A DNA stretch of 64,000 nt, taken from assembly GCA_907163375.1 (NCBI GenBank), contig CAJQUW010015655.1, positions 242,657 through 306,656 of the forward strand, in the 5' to 3' direction. This document shows, one piece after another, positions 23,465 through 36,029 of the stretch. A program made the translations under genes and the position numbers. The notes beneath the pieces were generated by a model. That model was not told where the DNA came from. It did no database searches and was given only the letters and a program-made list of their open reading frames with translations. Origin of the DNA: Prostheceraeus crozeri (Eukaryota > Platyhelminthes > Polycladida > Euryleptidae). The first letter of the stretch is position 1; every line of letters begins with the position of its first letter.

Positions 23465-24188
23465 CAGGGATGCGAAGCCCTATCATTTTGATTCGAGTAT
23501 ATATTCAACTCCAGGGGTTGATAGGACTCCGACTCCGGGTGTCAAGCTCATAAAGTCTAGTTTTTTGAAAAATTAACTGGTAACCTACATCATTATCATA
23601 GTCTTACCGGACCGGAACCTATATTTAGTAATCATTGCTAATCATTGCGACCTATAATTATCAATCATTTTCGATGAAAGTTGATCAAATGTCGCTTTCA
23701 GTTGGATGCATACGACTCGGCTCCTCCCAACTTCTTGATGCATGCTTAACACGGATTTTCTCCAGTCTCTACCAGGCAGGAAAATCTCCTATCCTTCTCC
23801 AAAAAAATATGAGCACACTTTCGATTTTAATATGCGCTTTAGAGGAGCCATCACACAGGACTAACGTGAGGGAAAGAGGTAATGTTCTCAAACAAACTAG
23901 TATTTCATTTTAGTCTATGATGTGACCTTTGGTGCGCACGTGTGATCGAGGCTAGGAAGGCTTGTCATATCTACTAAATCACCGATTGAAAAGGCAATCC
24001 TTTTTTCACTATCACGGTTCATTCCCTCAACTATTACAAGCTTTTGCTTGCAGAAGTGTCTCTGTACTTTTGTTTGACGGAGAAAGTTGACATCAAGGCA
24101 GTGACGGCTATATGCACGAGGATAAATAATTTGCTTGTATTATATTTCGTCCGGAGTCCTATCATTTGATAGGACTGATTAATCCCTG
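23465..24188 (-). mobile_element. BED-carrying non-autonomous hAT-like element, copy 2
   Basis: Begins CAGGGATGCGAAG and ends ATCCCTG, with a perfect 8-bp target duplication ATTTAATC (23,457-23,464 and 24,189-24,196). The interior is nearly identical to copy 1 outside its nested insert, including the minus-strand BED-finger-like exon at about 23,680-23,840. The right terminus has lost part of the GACTCC block. Confidence 0.85.
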
Positions 24189-24851
24189 ATTTAATCAGAA
24201 AGAAATATGAAGTTATCAAGTAACTCATCTGTAATCGAATTGACAATTATGAAATACAAAAGTTTTTTAATTGCAATGGCCGGCTCTCCGATGTCTTCGT
24301 TGTTTAGTTTCGCAAATGAATGGGTAGAGACTTTGTCTACAGTCTGTTTTATCAACGCAAGGTCTCGCTCTCACACCAAAATCAGAAACTGTGCTAATTT
24401 TGAGACAGTCAGTATTTGATCTTTTGCAGGCACCGCTTTTCTTCTCTAATTTTTTTGCTTAGAATTTTTCTTTGTCTCATTAAATTTATCAGATTACCGT
24501 CTGATTGATCAGCTTTATATTCTTCTACTATTTTCCTGCAATCTTTTCTTAGTTTTCTTAATTCATCCGTATCGATACGTTTATTATTTGCATTCCTATT
24601 TATAATAGCCTTCGTTCATCATGAAGATTCGTTTCCGACATTTCTGCTGACATGATGACACCCGAATATCAGTTGTTGGGATATGCAACTATGCTCTTTG
24701 AGCCTCCTCCCCCGTGGCATATCTGGCTATTCCTTTCCCAGTCCCTTCAGCGATGGCCGCTGCCCCTCTACGGAGGTAAGGTGTGGGATCTCTGAGGTGG
24801 CCGCCTCTCCCCCGGTCAATGCTGTTCAACATGTGAGAACTTTGTCTTGGG

Positions 24852-25917
24852 TAGGGTGCGGCGATTTAAATTGATCGGGAAAAAATCGATCGGAATTGAA
24901 AAATCAAAAATCGATCGGTAATCAAAAGAGATCGCGATTTTCAGTTCGATTTTTTTCGTTTTGATAAATAAATGCTACATTTCCCAATTCAGGTCAATAC
25001 AGGTATGGGAAGTGGTCAAACCCAATTCATTTCATGTACACGAGAACGTTTTCTTAATTGAAATTATCGGTGATTCCTCCCAGCTAGCTACATGTAGGAT
25101 GGTTACTTGATCATCAAAACAACCAATTCTGTTGGTCGCTTCTGCGATCGATCCACGATTTCTACGTATTCTCTCTTCCACACAAGCTGATGTTGCGAAG
25201 AACATTATCGTCGCGCGTATTGTCGACTTCATGCAGAAAGAATCTCACACAGAAGAGAAGGTGATTACTGCAGGAGTGAGCCAAGAAAAGTCTGATGAGA
25301 AACGACAACGTGTTTCCTTGTGGTCGCAGATGAAAATTAGATCTCCGGTGGAATCAGATAGCAAAAACATCAAAGACCGAGCTATGATGGAGTGGCAGCG
25401 ATATGTCGAATTGGTGAAGCAAACAAATCCTGCACCCGACCACAAGAAATTTGACGTTCTTGCCTTCTAGAAGAATCAACTGCAGAATCTTCCAAATTTG
25501 GCCAGGATTGCCCGACAATTCTTGTGTTTTCCAGCAACAAACACGGCTTCGGAAAGACTAGGAAGTGTAACGGGCAATACCATAACGCCCAGTCGTGCAA
25601 ATTTGAGTGGCTTGCGCGCACGGCAACTGATCAAAATCAGACGCAACAGTAAACTTTTGAATGAGTAGGGGGTAATGCGTTTTTCTAATTAGACTTCACA
25701 ATATGCTTTCATATGATTCAGTATTGGCCGATATTTTGAGACGTTTGTCATACATGTATCGCCCACTTACACGTAATTGGAAAATAAAGCTCAGACTGTT
25801 TTGAAATGATGTCTTTTTTGGTTTACAAAAAATCGAAATCGGAAAAAAAATCGAAATTTTTCTGAAAAATCGAAATTAAATCGATCGTTGGGGAAAATAA
25901 AACATCGCCGCACCCTA
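24852..25917 (+). mobile_element. hAT (ZBED-type) DNA transposon, internally deleted
   Basis: The termini are inverted (TAGGGTGCGGCGAT...ATCGCCGCACCCTA), with a perfect 8-bp target duplication GTCTTGGG at 24,844-24,851 and 25,918-25,925. ATCGATCGG-type words are repeated just inside both ends. Only the last part of a transposase is encoded (25,132-25,668), so the copy is about 1.07 kb. It is inserted within a moderately GC-rich stretch next to the K2P exon at 26,163. Confidence 0.9.
25132..25668 (+). pseudogene. hAT transposase C-terminal part with one in-frame TAG
   Basis: The frame opens with ASAIDPRFLRILSS, the conserved ALDPRFK-like motif of ZBED/hAT proteins. It then runs through a helical segment to a TAG at 25,468 and continues in the same frame with LPNLARIARQFLCFPATNTA, then SERLGSVTG and a basic end. 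The second part is the hAT dimerisation domain (P.LA..AR..L..PATS..SER). The TAG probably replaces the tryptophan usual at that position. The BED finger and most of the catalytic core are missing, so the copy cannot move itself. Confidence 0.8.
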
Positions 25918-26162
25918 GTCTTGGGTTCTGTAGCACCCCGGTGTGGTATCTGAATGGGCATTTCCTCCCTGGAGCACTCCTCGCCAGCAGTAGCCATGTA
26001 TTTGCTTACTGAGTGTGTCGCTCCTCTTCGTATTGTCTTGATACGAAGCCTCCTATCCGCTGGACGGAGCCGGAAAAAACAACAACAGCACAAAGAACCA
26101 ATCATTTGAAAAAATAGCCTCCTCGGAGATTTCATCCCTAAATACGATTGATTTGCACTTAC

Positions 26163-26500
26163 CTTGGGTGGAGGATGTCGTCTAGTTTCTTCATCGTATA
26201 CAGTCATTTGATGCCCAGGGGGAATTACGGGTGGAGGGTGACGCCTCGTTTCTTCATCATAAACGGTCATTTTGTGCCCTGCAGGACCTACATGGCCAAC
26301 ATCTGTCAATGAAAGACGTCTTTGAGCATGGCGGATGAAGCATTTGCAGCAGCACAGATTGACGTAAATAAACCGAAATACTGATGCCATCACCTCTCCA
26401 ATATTGGTAAGAAACAATACCATGATTGGTATACCAAGGATGGCGTAAACCATGCATATTATTTTCCCCCATTGAGTCTTGGGAGCGATGTGACCATATC
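26163..26500 (-). CDS. Two-pore potassium channel exon: filter end, M2, linker
   Basis: Minus-strand exon with a TATTTCAG acceptor before it and a GTAAGTG donor after it. Its first two bases complete a glycine codon begun in the preceding exon, giving TTIG-YGHIAPKT, the first K2P selectivity filter. M2 follows (ICMVYAILGIPIMVLFL), then TNIGEVMASVFRFIY, a cysteine cluster (NLCCCKC) and the cytosolic linker. The linker holds two tandem copies of an 18-residue unit, PxGHxMTVYDEETRRHPPPx. K2P channels are dimeric plasma-membrane leak channels that set resting potential. The exon fits in phase with either first exon at 30,598 or 39,312. M3, P2 and M4 should lie at lower coordinates on this strand but were not found. 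The frame stays open past the donor; that extension is intronic. Confidence 0.9.
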
Positions 26501-28277
26501 CTGAAATAGATAGAGATAGTCAGTAAAACATGAAGCAGTTAGGCATAATCAGTGAACAATGTTTGCACACTTTCGATTAGATATTTGAGAAATCAAACAA
26601 TGACATCGTTGTTTAAATATGCTGAGTAATGCATGATTATGTTGTCCGACGGACCTCGAAAGCGCACGCACAGACACAAATATCGAGTTTTGCTACCAGC
26701 AGCAGAGGGGACCTTCCAATAATTGTTTAAATATGCTAGTAAATGTAGGACTACTTTTGTAATCATCAGTGACTTTGCCATCTAAGACAAACTTCCGTGC
26801 AAATCTAACTTACAGGTTTTCATCTTCAAGATGCTTCATTCTTGCTTCAAAGAGAAGTCAAAGATTTCAATGCTAAATCGCATATGCTTGCGATGTTTTG
26901 GCAAGTTTGTGGTAGCGCTTGCAAATTAGTAAATAGGAAAACACGTTCAATTATAAATCACTACATAGAAATTTGATGCAATTGAAACTGCAGGCCTTAT
27001 ATTGAACTTGAATACCTTGACGCGAACGCGTGTGCCTTTGCATTGAAACTCAGATGATGTGTGATTGAAATTGACTCCGCTGTCTATAATCTCTGAAATT
27101 GCATGATTTATCTTAAACTTGCATACGCTTGAATAGCGCTAGCTCGGAAAAACCTGCATGAACTAGTTATTAAATATCTGATAATCTTGTGGATTTTATG
27201 CTTTTTGGTGAAAAGACGGTATTGCGTTTAGTCCCATGGACATAGAAACGTGGTAAAGGAGCACAACATGTCGGATAGAACAATTTGAATAGTGTGTTGC
27301 AACCAGTAAAATACACACGAAAATCTTCAGTTATGAAGTGACACATAATGACGTGGACTAAGCTTGTTGGCCCTTAGATTTCATGATGTAAACTGAAGCA
27401 CGCCAGTACAACTGCCTAACACTTGCGGTCAGTTATTCATGCCCTTGACATTCCCGGAAGATTTAATCAGATGGTCAAGCCGTCAACAAATCTTTCAACT
27501 TTCAATTCGCATCATGCAATCTGTAAATAATTTTAATAAGCATTAGGAGAAATCATTACAGAAATGCATTCATAATTCACATCTATCGACAACCTAGTTC
27601 TGCCTACATGTGAACCGATTTCTTCCTTTAATGTATGATTCTATAGCACTTTGCCGTGCAAATGGTGTAAGATTTTCCAGTGTATTTATTTAAACACTGT
27701 ATTCTAATTTCACAGTCCGGGGACCGATTCGTCTTGGACCTATGAAGCGATGATGTGTTAGTTATCTTCAGATAATTCGGGAGGCTTCTGTTAAGTACAA
27801 TGTGCTATTTAATAGTTAAGTAAATTTCATGACGAATAATTCATTTGTACTCTTTTTAACTTTTACAATTTACATTACATTTTGCAAAACAATTGCGCAG
27901 TCAACAGCCGAGCATGATAATCTTGAGTGTAGATAATAACCTGCCAGAACATCTGACACATTTAAACTTCCTTCGAAGCATCGTTCGAAACTCGGGAATA
28001 TATATTTAAACCAAAATGAAATTCATGAAGTTTCTAAGTAAAATGGAGTCCACTCATCAGTGCATCCGCCTTGTTGATGATTTCCCTTTTGAAGTTGTAT
28101 TGTTCACCTTTTCTGAAAGTCTTCTTCCGTCCTATATGGGTAGTACAATATTTGCAGGTTAAGTTTTAAATTATTTACGTTTTTGCTCACATTTATGCTA
28201 TATTGTTGATAAGATCAAAATCACATGCCAATTGTTTACAAAAAGAAGCTATATTTTAATTAAATATTGAGTCGCAA
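26501..28277 (-). other. Intronic stretch of the K2P gene
   Basis: Lies between the shared K2P exon and the first exon at 30,598. No other exon or element was recognised in this part. Confidence 0.5.
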
Positions 28278-28467
28278 CCTCAGAAAAATGGAACAGACCT
28301 GAATAGCTGCCATTTCATAAAGTATCAGGAATCATCTGCGGGGCTAAAATTTCCCTGGGCATGGCTTCAACTTTAAATACAGAGTTGTGTCGATGTTGAG
28401 AGATGTGAACTAGGCGAATATTGGATGAAATGGCAGCTATTCAGGTCTGTTCCATTTTTAAACTGAG
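28278..28467. mobile_element. Short MITE, about 190 bp
   Basis: The ends CCTCAGAAAAATGGAACAG with ACCTGAATAGCTGCCATTTC are repeated inverted at the right (GAAATGGCAGCTATTCAGGT with CTGTTCC...CTGAGG). Arms are about 40 bases. A partial relative lies at 12,175-12,300. No ORF. Confidence 0.8.
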
Positions 28468-28734
28468 GATGAAGCTCACTATTTGACTATTACATATGAA
28501 AAGATTCAGTTTTTTGCGGATATAATGTTTCTAATGTCTAAAACGATTTTTTCGTAATTTTGAAAAAGGCAATTCTTCTGCAAATTATTCATGCATTAAC
28601 ATACAAGCGATTTGACACTTGAGATTTCAATATTTAAGGAGCATGACGCCTATAAGATGCGGTACCAAACAAATGAGAATTAATAAGAATCTTGAAAAAT
28701 TTCCAATAAAAGGAAATTGAGTAGATCATTAGGA

Positions 28735-29210
28735 AAATTTCATGAGCAACATCATAATTAAAGTCTTCATTCAAGAAAATATAACCTTGTTCTGCCTTTT
28801 GAATCAATTTTCAAGTTTACAAACTCAGAAAAATTAAATATTAGTTTTTTTCAACTGGGTGAATGGATCCGCTAAATTACGACACTTGTCAAATTTATTA
28901 ACAAACTGAATGCATTTTGCGTGCAATAAAAGTCATTGTGTAATTTTGATTTGCAAATGGTTGGAATCACAGTGCTCAATAAGAATTCAATTTTCTTAAA
29001 TATGATTTTATGATTCACTTAATTGAGTTTCATTTTATCTGATCATCAATGCGAACCTTTTGTGTATATATGTTTACGTCAATTATAGTCATCGTACTTG
29101 ATAATGATATTTCACTCCTTCAGTGTCAGGTAGTTTGTGACCTCAGACATGCTTGTGACATGATCAAATGTAAGAAGGTATGTTCATATCAACAAGGCTG
29201 AGTCTTGTAC
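28735..29210. repeat. Segmental duplication block 1b
   Basis: Paralogous to 37,510-37,980 in the same order and orientation, with shared words such as ATTTTATGATTCACTTAATT and GACATGATCAAA. Around 29,325-29,400 it continues to resemble 39,120-39,200. It links the introns downstream of the two K2P first exons. Confidence 0.75.
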
Positions 29211-30597
29211 TGATAGCCATCGAAATTTTATTTTAAAAATATTGCCTCTCCAAGGCAGACAGTGCTCGAAGGCTCGAATTTCCATATCTCACATATGGTG
29301 CTACGTAACAACAGCAGTTCATTTGACAGAAACCGAAACTGCATTCATATAGTGGATCAAATTAATACTGAGTGTACTGCTTAATATACTCACTCAATGT
29401 TACTTACCTTTGTTATTACCACCAAAAATTATATGAGTAGTATTTATATGATATTTGAATTTCAAATACTCTATTCGATTTCCATGGTGCAAAAGATGAT
29501 CGTGATACGATTCGTGCAATCATCTTTATCAAATAGTATATTCATGTTGAAAAGCGACACGCTTCGTCAAAAGTTATCACTGATCTGGATTTTGCAAAAA
29601 ATTGCAAAATCCAGACCTTCAAACAAATACTTTTAAAAATAGTCCGTAGCAGTTTTGCGAGGTCCGCAACAAAAAAACGATAGCCCCGCCGGTGTGGACA
29701 GGGTTAATACGGTGTACCTGAGGTCATTGGAAAAATCGGGAAAACATTTCCAATAGCCTACACGCAAAATACATAAACATGAACAAAATACATAGTTAAG
29801 CGGAATATCTATGTAAAGCGTCTTGATTAAGCGGGAGATTCTGGCGCATTTTTCATAATGTAGCCATTTCTTGATGCATGACTTTAAGCTTCTGCATGGA
29901 TTTCTCAGCGTTTCCAGTAAAATAAAGATATTGAAATAGTCATGCTCTGTCTTACCTTAAAAGCCTATAAGCCCTAAATAGAGCGAGAGGGATTGAGGAA
30001 CACTTAGGCCTATTTTTAATTCATTTAAGTCAGACATTTCGGGCAACATAGTAAGATGCGAAGATCACACATTTCTGCCGTTTGATTTCACGAGAAAATG
30101 TCATTGATAAATAGAGCAAAAAGATGGCGCATTAGCAATGTCGCAATTATTAAATCTCTAATGAGCTCAAAACATGCCACTCCGATTAGACGAAAACTCC
30201 GGGTGGGAGGAAACCCGCACTAAAACCGCCCCGCTTATTCAAAGCATGCAGTAATATGACAGCAATTAAAGACTAACTGTCTGATAGTCCATTACTAAGT
30301 TGCAAGTCTGATTTATTCTGAAGTTGTTTTTTCCCTTTATAGTTAGTATCTACCTCGTGACTGTGAGTGGCCGAAACTAACTTTAAACATATTTAAAGCT
30401 AGTTTTGGCAACATCAAGCCGCATTGACGAGCTCTTGTAGAACAAACGCAGTGTCTACGGCTACTAAGGAAATTTGCTCAAGTCTGAGGACTGGAACTGG
30501 CAGTCTGCAATCATCATGAGCTAATTCCTAACTGGACAGATTCTCCAAGCAAAAATTCCAATTAAATTGTAATTATTTTTTTCTGATTCCTGCTCAC
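29211..30597 (-). other. Intronic stretch of the K2P gene
   Basis: No other gene or well-bounded element was recognised. The sequence directly downstream of the first exon donor is ordinary AT-rich intron. Confidence 0.4.
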
Positions 30598-31003
30598 CTA
30601 TCGTCGTCATGATAGTGGCTGCAAAGAATATCGAGTTAACAACACCCCAACTTGAGGCCCCGCTGGTTATTTTGGTGCAATCCAAATCTGGTGAAACACT
30701 CAGCGTAAAGACGTCTCTTGCATATTCTTCCAGTGCATCCCGTATCAGTATACGTGTCACCATCGCGTTATATCCAGCCAAGGCAAATCCAAGCATTCTC
30801 TCCGTACTATGATTCAACTTATCCAGATATTGATTCCTTCTATCCAAACATTCAAGCTGTTCGTTATCAAGTTCCAAATATCGAAACAAATATCCGCCCA
30901 TTATTAGATATATCACAACCATAACAAGAGTCCCAAAATGCGAGAAGAGAGCTTTGATTACACGTCTGCATACGCCCTGACATTGATAATCTACGGCCTC
31001 CAT
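30598..31003 (-). CDS. Two-pore potassium channel first exon A (M1, cap, P1)
   Basis: Minus-strand exon from ATG at 31,003 to a GTGAGC donor, 135 codons plus one base. Residues 1-14 are a short cytosolic start and M1 spans about 15-40 (TLVMVVIYLIMGGYLFRYLE). The extracellular cap follows, with Cys52, where K2P subunits are usually disulfide-linked, and an NHS glycosylation site near 64. Pore helix 1 is at 119-136 (WGVVNSIFFAATIMTTIG). The split filter joins in phase to YGHIAPKT in the exon at 26,163. No alternative in-frame ATG lies before M1. It is paralogous to the exon at 39,312, with near-identical architecture but a much shorter N-terminus. Whether it starts its own transcript or is an alternative first exon cannot be decided from sequence. 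Confidence 0.88.
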
Positions 31004-33927
31004 GGCCGTGCTGCCTTAAATTGAGATGTTAGACATGTCAATGTTAGACTTTTCTCTTCCACGCAGCTAATACGGTTTAGGGATCATTTGTTTGGTTCCC
31101 TTAGTGATATGTAAGAAAATGTATGATGCGCAGATTCAAATTGGCAACTGCTTATCAACAAGAAATCAATAGGTAACAATGACAACACACATTTGTTTCT
31201 CGTCGTAACCCAACAAGAGATAAAGAAAATGCCACCGCTTTGGATACACGCAAATATTATGCTGGAATCTCTATAACTCAGATGAAGCGTTTTGTAGCTC
31301 TCCCACTTTGATTATCTTGCATTTGAGTAGGTGACTCACCGTCAGATATGTGCAATATACACCATGTATCCGGAGATGAAATGGCAAACAATTGTCGAAC
31401 TTTATTGAGGTCATTACACATATCAGAGCTATAAATCAGAAAAGAGCGACTAAACAAAAACGAATGACTGACACTCATATGAAGGAGCTGTAGATGCTTT
31501 CCTTTCGAATCACATTGAAGAAAAACCTCTTTAGTCCGAGAGCTACTGACACTTTCTTCCTAAATTCGCGCACAAGGGGCTCAATAGCATGGATTTGTAG
31601 ATCTTGAAACGCTGAATACAGAAATCAAATTCCTAAATGTCACAGTCAGTCGCTTTCGGTTATAGGTAGGGCTAAAGGATTCCCATTGGAATCCAATGGT
31701 AAAATTCAAGAAATATTATGAATTGTGAAACACTTGGCAATTTTCGTACATTTTCTTTTGCATTTCTACAAAATGGGTAAATTTCATGTTTTTGACTGAA
31801 TTAGCTACGTAAAATAAAGAAATGAGCCGTCAACTGATAAATGATCCACTTTTGCATTTTGATGAATACTGTTGATCACAGAAGCATATGAACATTCCAG
31901 CTACTCCTCCAAATCATCTTCAGCTCCGGTTCTTTTACTTTTAATTTTATCGCATTTATCTTAGCCGTAAGTCGGCAATAAAACATTTTTGAGTTTGACT
32001 TTTGCATCAATTTGTCATGCAAAATACTTGCATCTGATGGGACCAGAACCCACGAGCACCTGAGTTACCGAACCCGACTGCTGAACCAACCCAACTACAG
32101 CACGCGTCAGCGGCTGCTGCGAATTGGCGGGATCAAGCCTTAACACACGTTAATTGTCTTGAAAATTTTAATCAAGTTCCACCATGCTGCACTGTAAGTC
32201 ACCTCAAATACTTTCAGTATTGACAGCAGTGTATGTAGTGATGTGTAAACATGCCCATACGAAGGTATTCAGACATTAGACGTGACGAATATTCTTTTCG
32301 GATTTATTTTCAAGTTTTGATGAAATCTGAGTTTCAATATCAAACTCAGGTACCTGAATAGACGGAGGATAGTGTGTAAATCAAGTTTTGCAGGCAAGCT
32401 ACCGCGGCTTAAGATTGAATCACGAAGTGAAAACATTATAACAACTATGCGAGAGAACGGTAAATAATCCCTGAATTTCAATTCAATCGCTTAGACAAAG
32501 AAACGATCAAAGCGGAGATTAAATGCTTGGCTTTTCTTCGTCTGCGAACATTTGTTGCTGGGATTACATGAAGTCCGGAAGGACCTCAAAAGCGAATCTT
32601 CCCAACGGCAACTCTTCTGACCAAGATTCGAGCACAGATCAGCCACGAAGTACCGGTATTTGCTGTTCACTCACATCAGAATATTGATGCATGCTAGAGC
32701 GGCTACCCGTACAATGTGAAGACAAGGGTGAGAACTTGCGATGAATATCAAAATAGGCCAAGCCGGGCCGCCGAATTTGAAGATAATTTTCCTTGACATT
32801 CTTTTGAATTTAACATTGTCTTTATGCTGAATTGATGCGAAATCGAGATTAATTTGTTAGATTTGCAATCGTCATGAATAATAATGATAATAATAATAGC
32901 ATTCGTCATGATAGAAAAGACTGCAAACCGAACAAATTAAACGCGAATTAGCATCAATGCAATATAAAAGCATTTTTGGACATAGATGGATAGGATGAGC
33001 TTTCCTGAAGCACATAATCCTCTCCCTAAGAATGATTCTATGAATGGATTCAAGACCAGCGTGTTCTGATACACAGAGCAAGTCATGAAAAACGATTTCT
33101 GCAAGATGATATGACTTTCGAAGCATTTTCATTGGCGGATCAGATATTGATGTGATGAAAGCATCCTTTGCAGGTGCCAGTCTTAATTACGGCTAGAAAA
33201 ACAAGCATGTGCTAGCATATTCTGCGCACGGAATAGGAGCATTCATGAAATGATTGATGTGACAGTCCACGTTCCCACTCTGGTGAAAACATATTGACAT
33301 CAGTCGCTAGAGGCGAGCAATTGTCCTCAGGTCAGTGAATGGGTGTACGGAGGATATGTAGCGGGTCAGGATGGATTGTGCGCGCGCACCAAACTAGCTT
33401 TCTGTTCGACGCACGAGGTGTCTATGCTCCTTGAGAAGCAAGATGTCTCCTTATGCATCTTACTCATACATCTTACTCATTGTATTATTACAATTCCTAA
33501 GAAACTCGTTTTTCATGATTTAGTGGTGATCCTCTCTAGCCAACAGTTCTTGTTAGATACCTCTACAGTTAAAGCCTATGTATCATTGCCAACTGCGCAG
33601 CAAATACTGGACATGAATAAAAGCAATCGTATGCCATGGAAAGAGTGCTTAAAAATTCGTCCCAAAAATCGTTAAATATTTGTGGAGTTGCACCACATCG
33701 TCAATTCTAGACTTGCTTCTTAAACATGGTGGCATTGTGGCTTTGCGGCACTATTCGCTTCACGTCCGGGAGATCTCGGTTCAAACTATGGACGGGTCAA
33801 AACTAAGACTTCTAAAATATGCCCACTCTGAATACTTGCGAAGCACTCGGCACAAAAAAGGATGAGAGTGGGATGAATAACAACTCCGCTTCATGGAGGA
33901 AAAGCTCCGTGATAAATGTGCTTCCGA
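31004..33927. other. Upstream flank of K2P exon A, no gene
   Basis: This lies between exon A and the next MITE. Apart from a probable tRNA-SINE near 31,960-32,135, I see nothing definite. Plus-strand frames at 33,343-33,865 have no recognisable motif. Confidence 0.4.
31960..32135 (-). mobile_element. Possible tRNA-derived SINE
   Basis: On the minus strand TAGTTGGGTTGGTTCAGCAG resembles an A box and GTGGGTTCTGGTCCC resembles a B box about 35 bases later. A non-tRNA body with GCATGACAAATTGATGC follows. Weaker than the element at 11,205. Confidence 0.4.
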
Positions 33928-33935
33928 GTATATAC

Positions 33936-34630
33936 CAGGGATGCGGAGTCCCATCATTTTGATAGGACTCCGCTTCCAGGGTTTGATAGGACTCCGGCTC
34001 CGGGTGGCAAGTATATCAACCTTAGTTCTAGTAATCTACATCATAGAACATTGTAGAGCCTGAGCCTGATTTTAGTGATCATTTCTGTATCAAATCAATC
34101 ATTTTCTATGAAATTTTATAACTTTGCACATCACTTGTTGGTGTGCGCCTCATACGGTTTTTCTCCAGTACCAGGCAGGAAAATCTCCTATCCTTCTCCA
34201 AAGATATGAGCACACTTTCGATGTTAATATGCGCTTTAGAGGAGCCATCACAAACGATTGACGTTAGGGTAAGAGGAAATATTCTCAAACAAACTATGTT
34301 TCCTTTTTGTCTCCGATGTGACCTTTGGTGCGTATGTGTGATCGAGGCTAGGAAGGCTTGTCTTCTCTACTAAATCACCGAGTGAAAAGACAATCCTTTT
34401 TTTCGCCATCACAGTTAACTATTACAATCTTTGTATGCAGCAGTGTCTCTGTACTTTTGTTTGACGGAGAAAGTTGACATCAAAACAGTGACAGCTATAC
34501 ACGAGGATAAATAATTTGTTTGTATTATATTATTTATATATTTATTGGATTATATCGGGTCTAGTTATAGACCAGAGTTCTGACTCCGGCAAAAATGATA
34601 GGACTCCGGGACTCCGACTCCGCATCTCTG
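33936..34630 (-). mobile_element. BED-carrying non-autonomous hAT-like element, copy 3
   Basis: Inverted ends CAGGGATGCGGAGTCCC and GACTCCGCATCTCTG. The 8-bp flanks GTATATAC and GTACATAC differ at one base, so this is probably an older insertion. The interior matches copies 1, 2 and 4; the minus-strand BED-finger-like exon (about 34,100-34,230) is more decayed and shortened. Confidence 0.82.
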
Positions 34631-34849
34631 GTACATACAATGTCTATATCTATCCATTTTGCTTTTTATTGTATATAGTGGTAAAAAAGTACTTGGTCTA
34701 TATCAATGAATTAAATCAATATAACAATGATGATTCATGACAATATTCCATCTCAAAATGGTTTATCGTTTAAAATTTTTCAGAGGGTGTTGTAAAGTAA
34801 AGCAGTTTGCTAGACTGCTGTAAGCATAGAGCACATTAGGTAGAGTATC

Positions 34850-35290
34850 AACTCAGTATTAATTAAATCTCCAATCTGTATGCAGTTTCGATTTTATTAA
34901 ATGAAGTCGAGTTGAGACGCAGTACCAAATGTGAGATATATATCTTTGCAGTTTTGAAGAAAATACCACGGAATTGACTGACTATGATAGCAAACTAGAA
35001 GGAATAGTAGTAATTTGCATAACTTCCGTGTCATGATAACCTTAAAGAGGTAATGTTTGCTAAATTAGCAATTCGATAGGCTACCACCACTTTAATGCTC
35101 AGCCTTATTGACAAGAACATTTTCCCAAGAACATGTCACAATCTACCTGCCACTGAAAGAGCAAAATATCATAATGTCAAGAACAATGATCGTAATTAAC
35201 CTTAAGAGATGTAAATGGGTCCACATTACTATTCAGATTCAAGAAATGTAGCATGAATTTAGTGAATTATAGAATTATGCCGTTGAAAAT
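34850..35290. repeat. Segmental duplication block 2a
   Basis: Partner of 19,798-20,230 in the same orientation. It is the outer edge of the duplicated unit that ends with K2P first exon B. Confidence 0.75.
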
Positions 35291-35819
35291 TGAACTAAAA
35301 ACTTGAAACCTCAGCCGAGAAGCACAATAAAATCTGAATTTTTCCATGAAGATTTGCAATATAATGCGGTTCATGAAATTCCCATGATAACCAGCTCGAT
35401 TTCCGCTTAATTTAGATACCTTTTAGTAAATGTTCATTCCTTCTGATATCCAGAGAGTTTCATACTACTTATATAGAGTTCTTTTATATAGGAACCTTCT
35501 CTGCAGAAGTTCAAATCTCTAGCATTTCGCTAGGAATAATTTGCAAAAATTTAGCTTCCTAGAAAGTGATTTTCAAGTAAGTATTTTTCAGACTCCAGGA
35601 ACATAATCTCTGCAAGAAACTGAATAATTTGATATAAAAATTTTCATTGTATGCTGATACTTTTTAGGCGACACTCTCTATTACATACCTGATATATCTA
35701 CTATATACATGACTGTGATCCTCATAATAAAATCTGCAAATTTCCGTTTCTTATATCGGTTTCTACATGCTACATGATTAGAAATATTTTCATTTGCATT
35801 GAAATGAAAATTATAATCG

Positions 35820-35965
35820 CCAATTAGAAATTCACTGACTATTGTTTGAGACACAGGAAGCTCTCCCCTACATCGCCGGCACTTAAAATTTGGGTCATCA
35901 CGTAGAACGGCCAAATTCGTGCACCTCTTGTGAACTCACAACCCACAGTTTGAACACAGAATTAG
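35820..35965 (-). pseudogene. LINE ORF2 C-terminal zinc-finger fragment
   Basis: The minus strand reads CSNCGL, then a TGA where tryptophan is expected, VHKRCTNLAVLRDDPNFKCR and RCRGELP. The pattern CxxCGxWVHKRC...FxCRRCxG is the PHD-like zinc finger found near the C-terminus of ORF2 in several invertebrate non-LTR retrotransposons. No reverse transcriptase lies beside it, so only a fragment remains. Confidence 0.6.
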
Positions 35966-36029
35966 CTTGTTTAAGCGTGTAACTTTGCTAGAAGTTCAAA
36001 CTGATTCAAAACGATGACATATGTTGGAA

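Noticed and set aside
24683-24874. 63-codon GC-rich plus-strand frame before the hAT element
   Set aside because: Runs into the transposon terminus; the flanking GC-rich segment is continuous with 25,926-26,100 but no family was recognised.
25791-26453. 220-codon minus-strand frame overlapping the K2P exon
   Set aside because: It runs past the GTAAGTG donor into intron and through a transposon terminus; only 26,163-26,500 is the exon.
33343-33865. Two plus-strand frames of 110 and 61 codons
   Set aside because: No motif, no splice support and no similarity to neighbouring genes that I can see.
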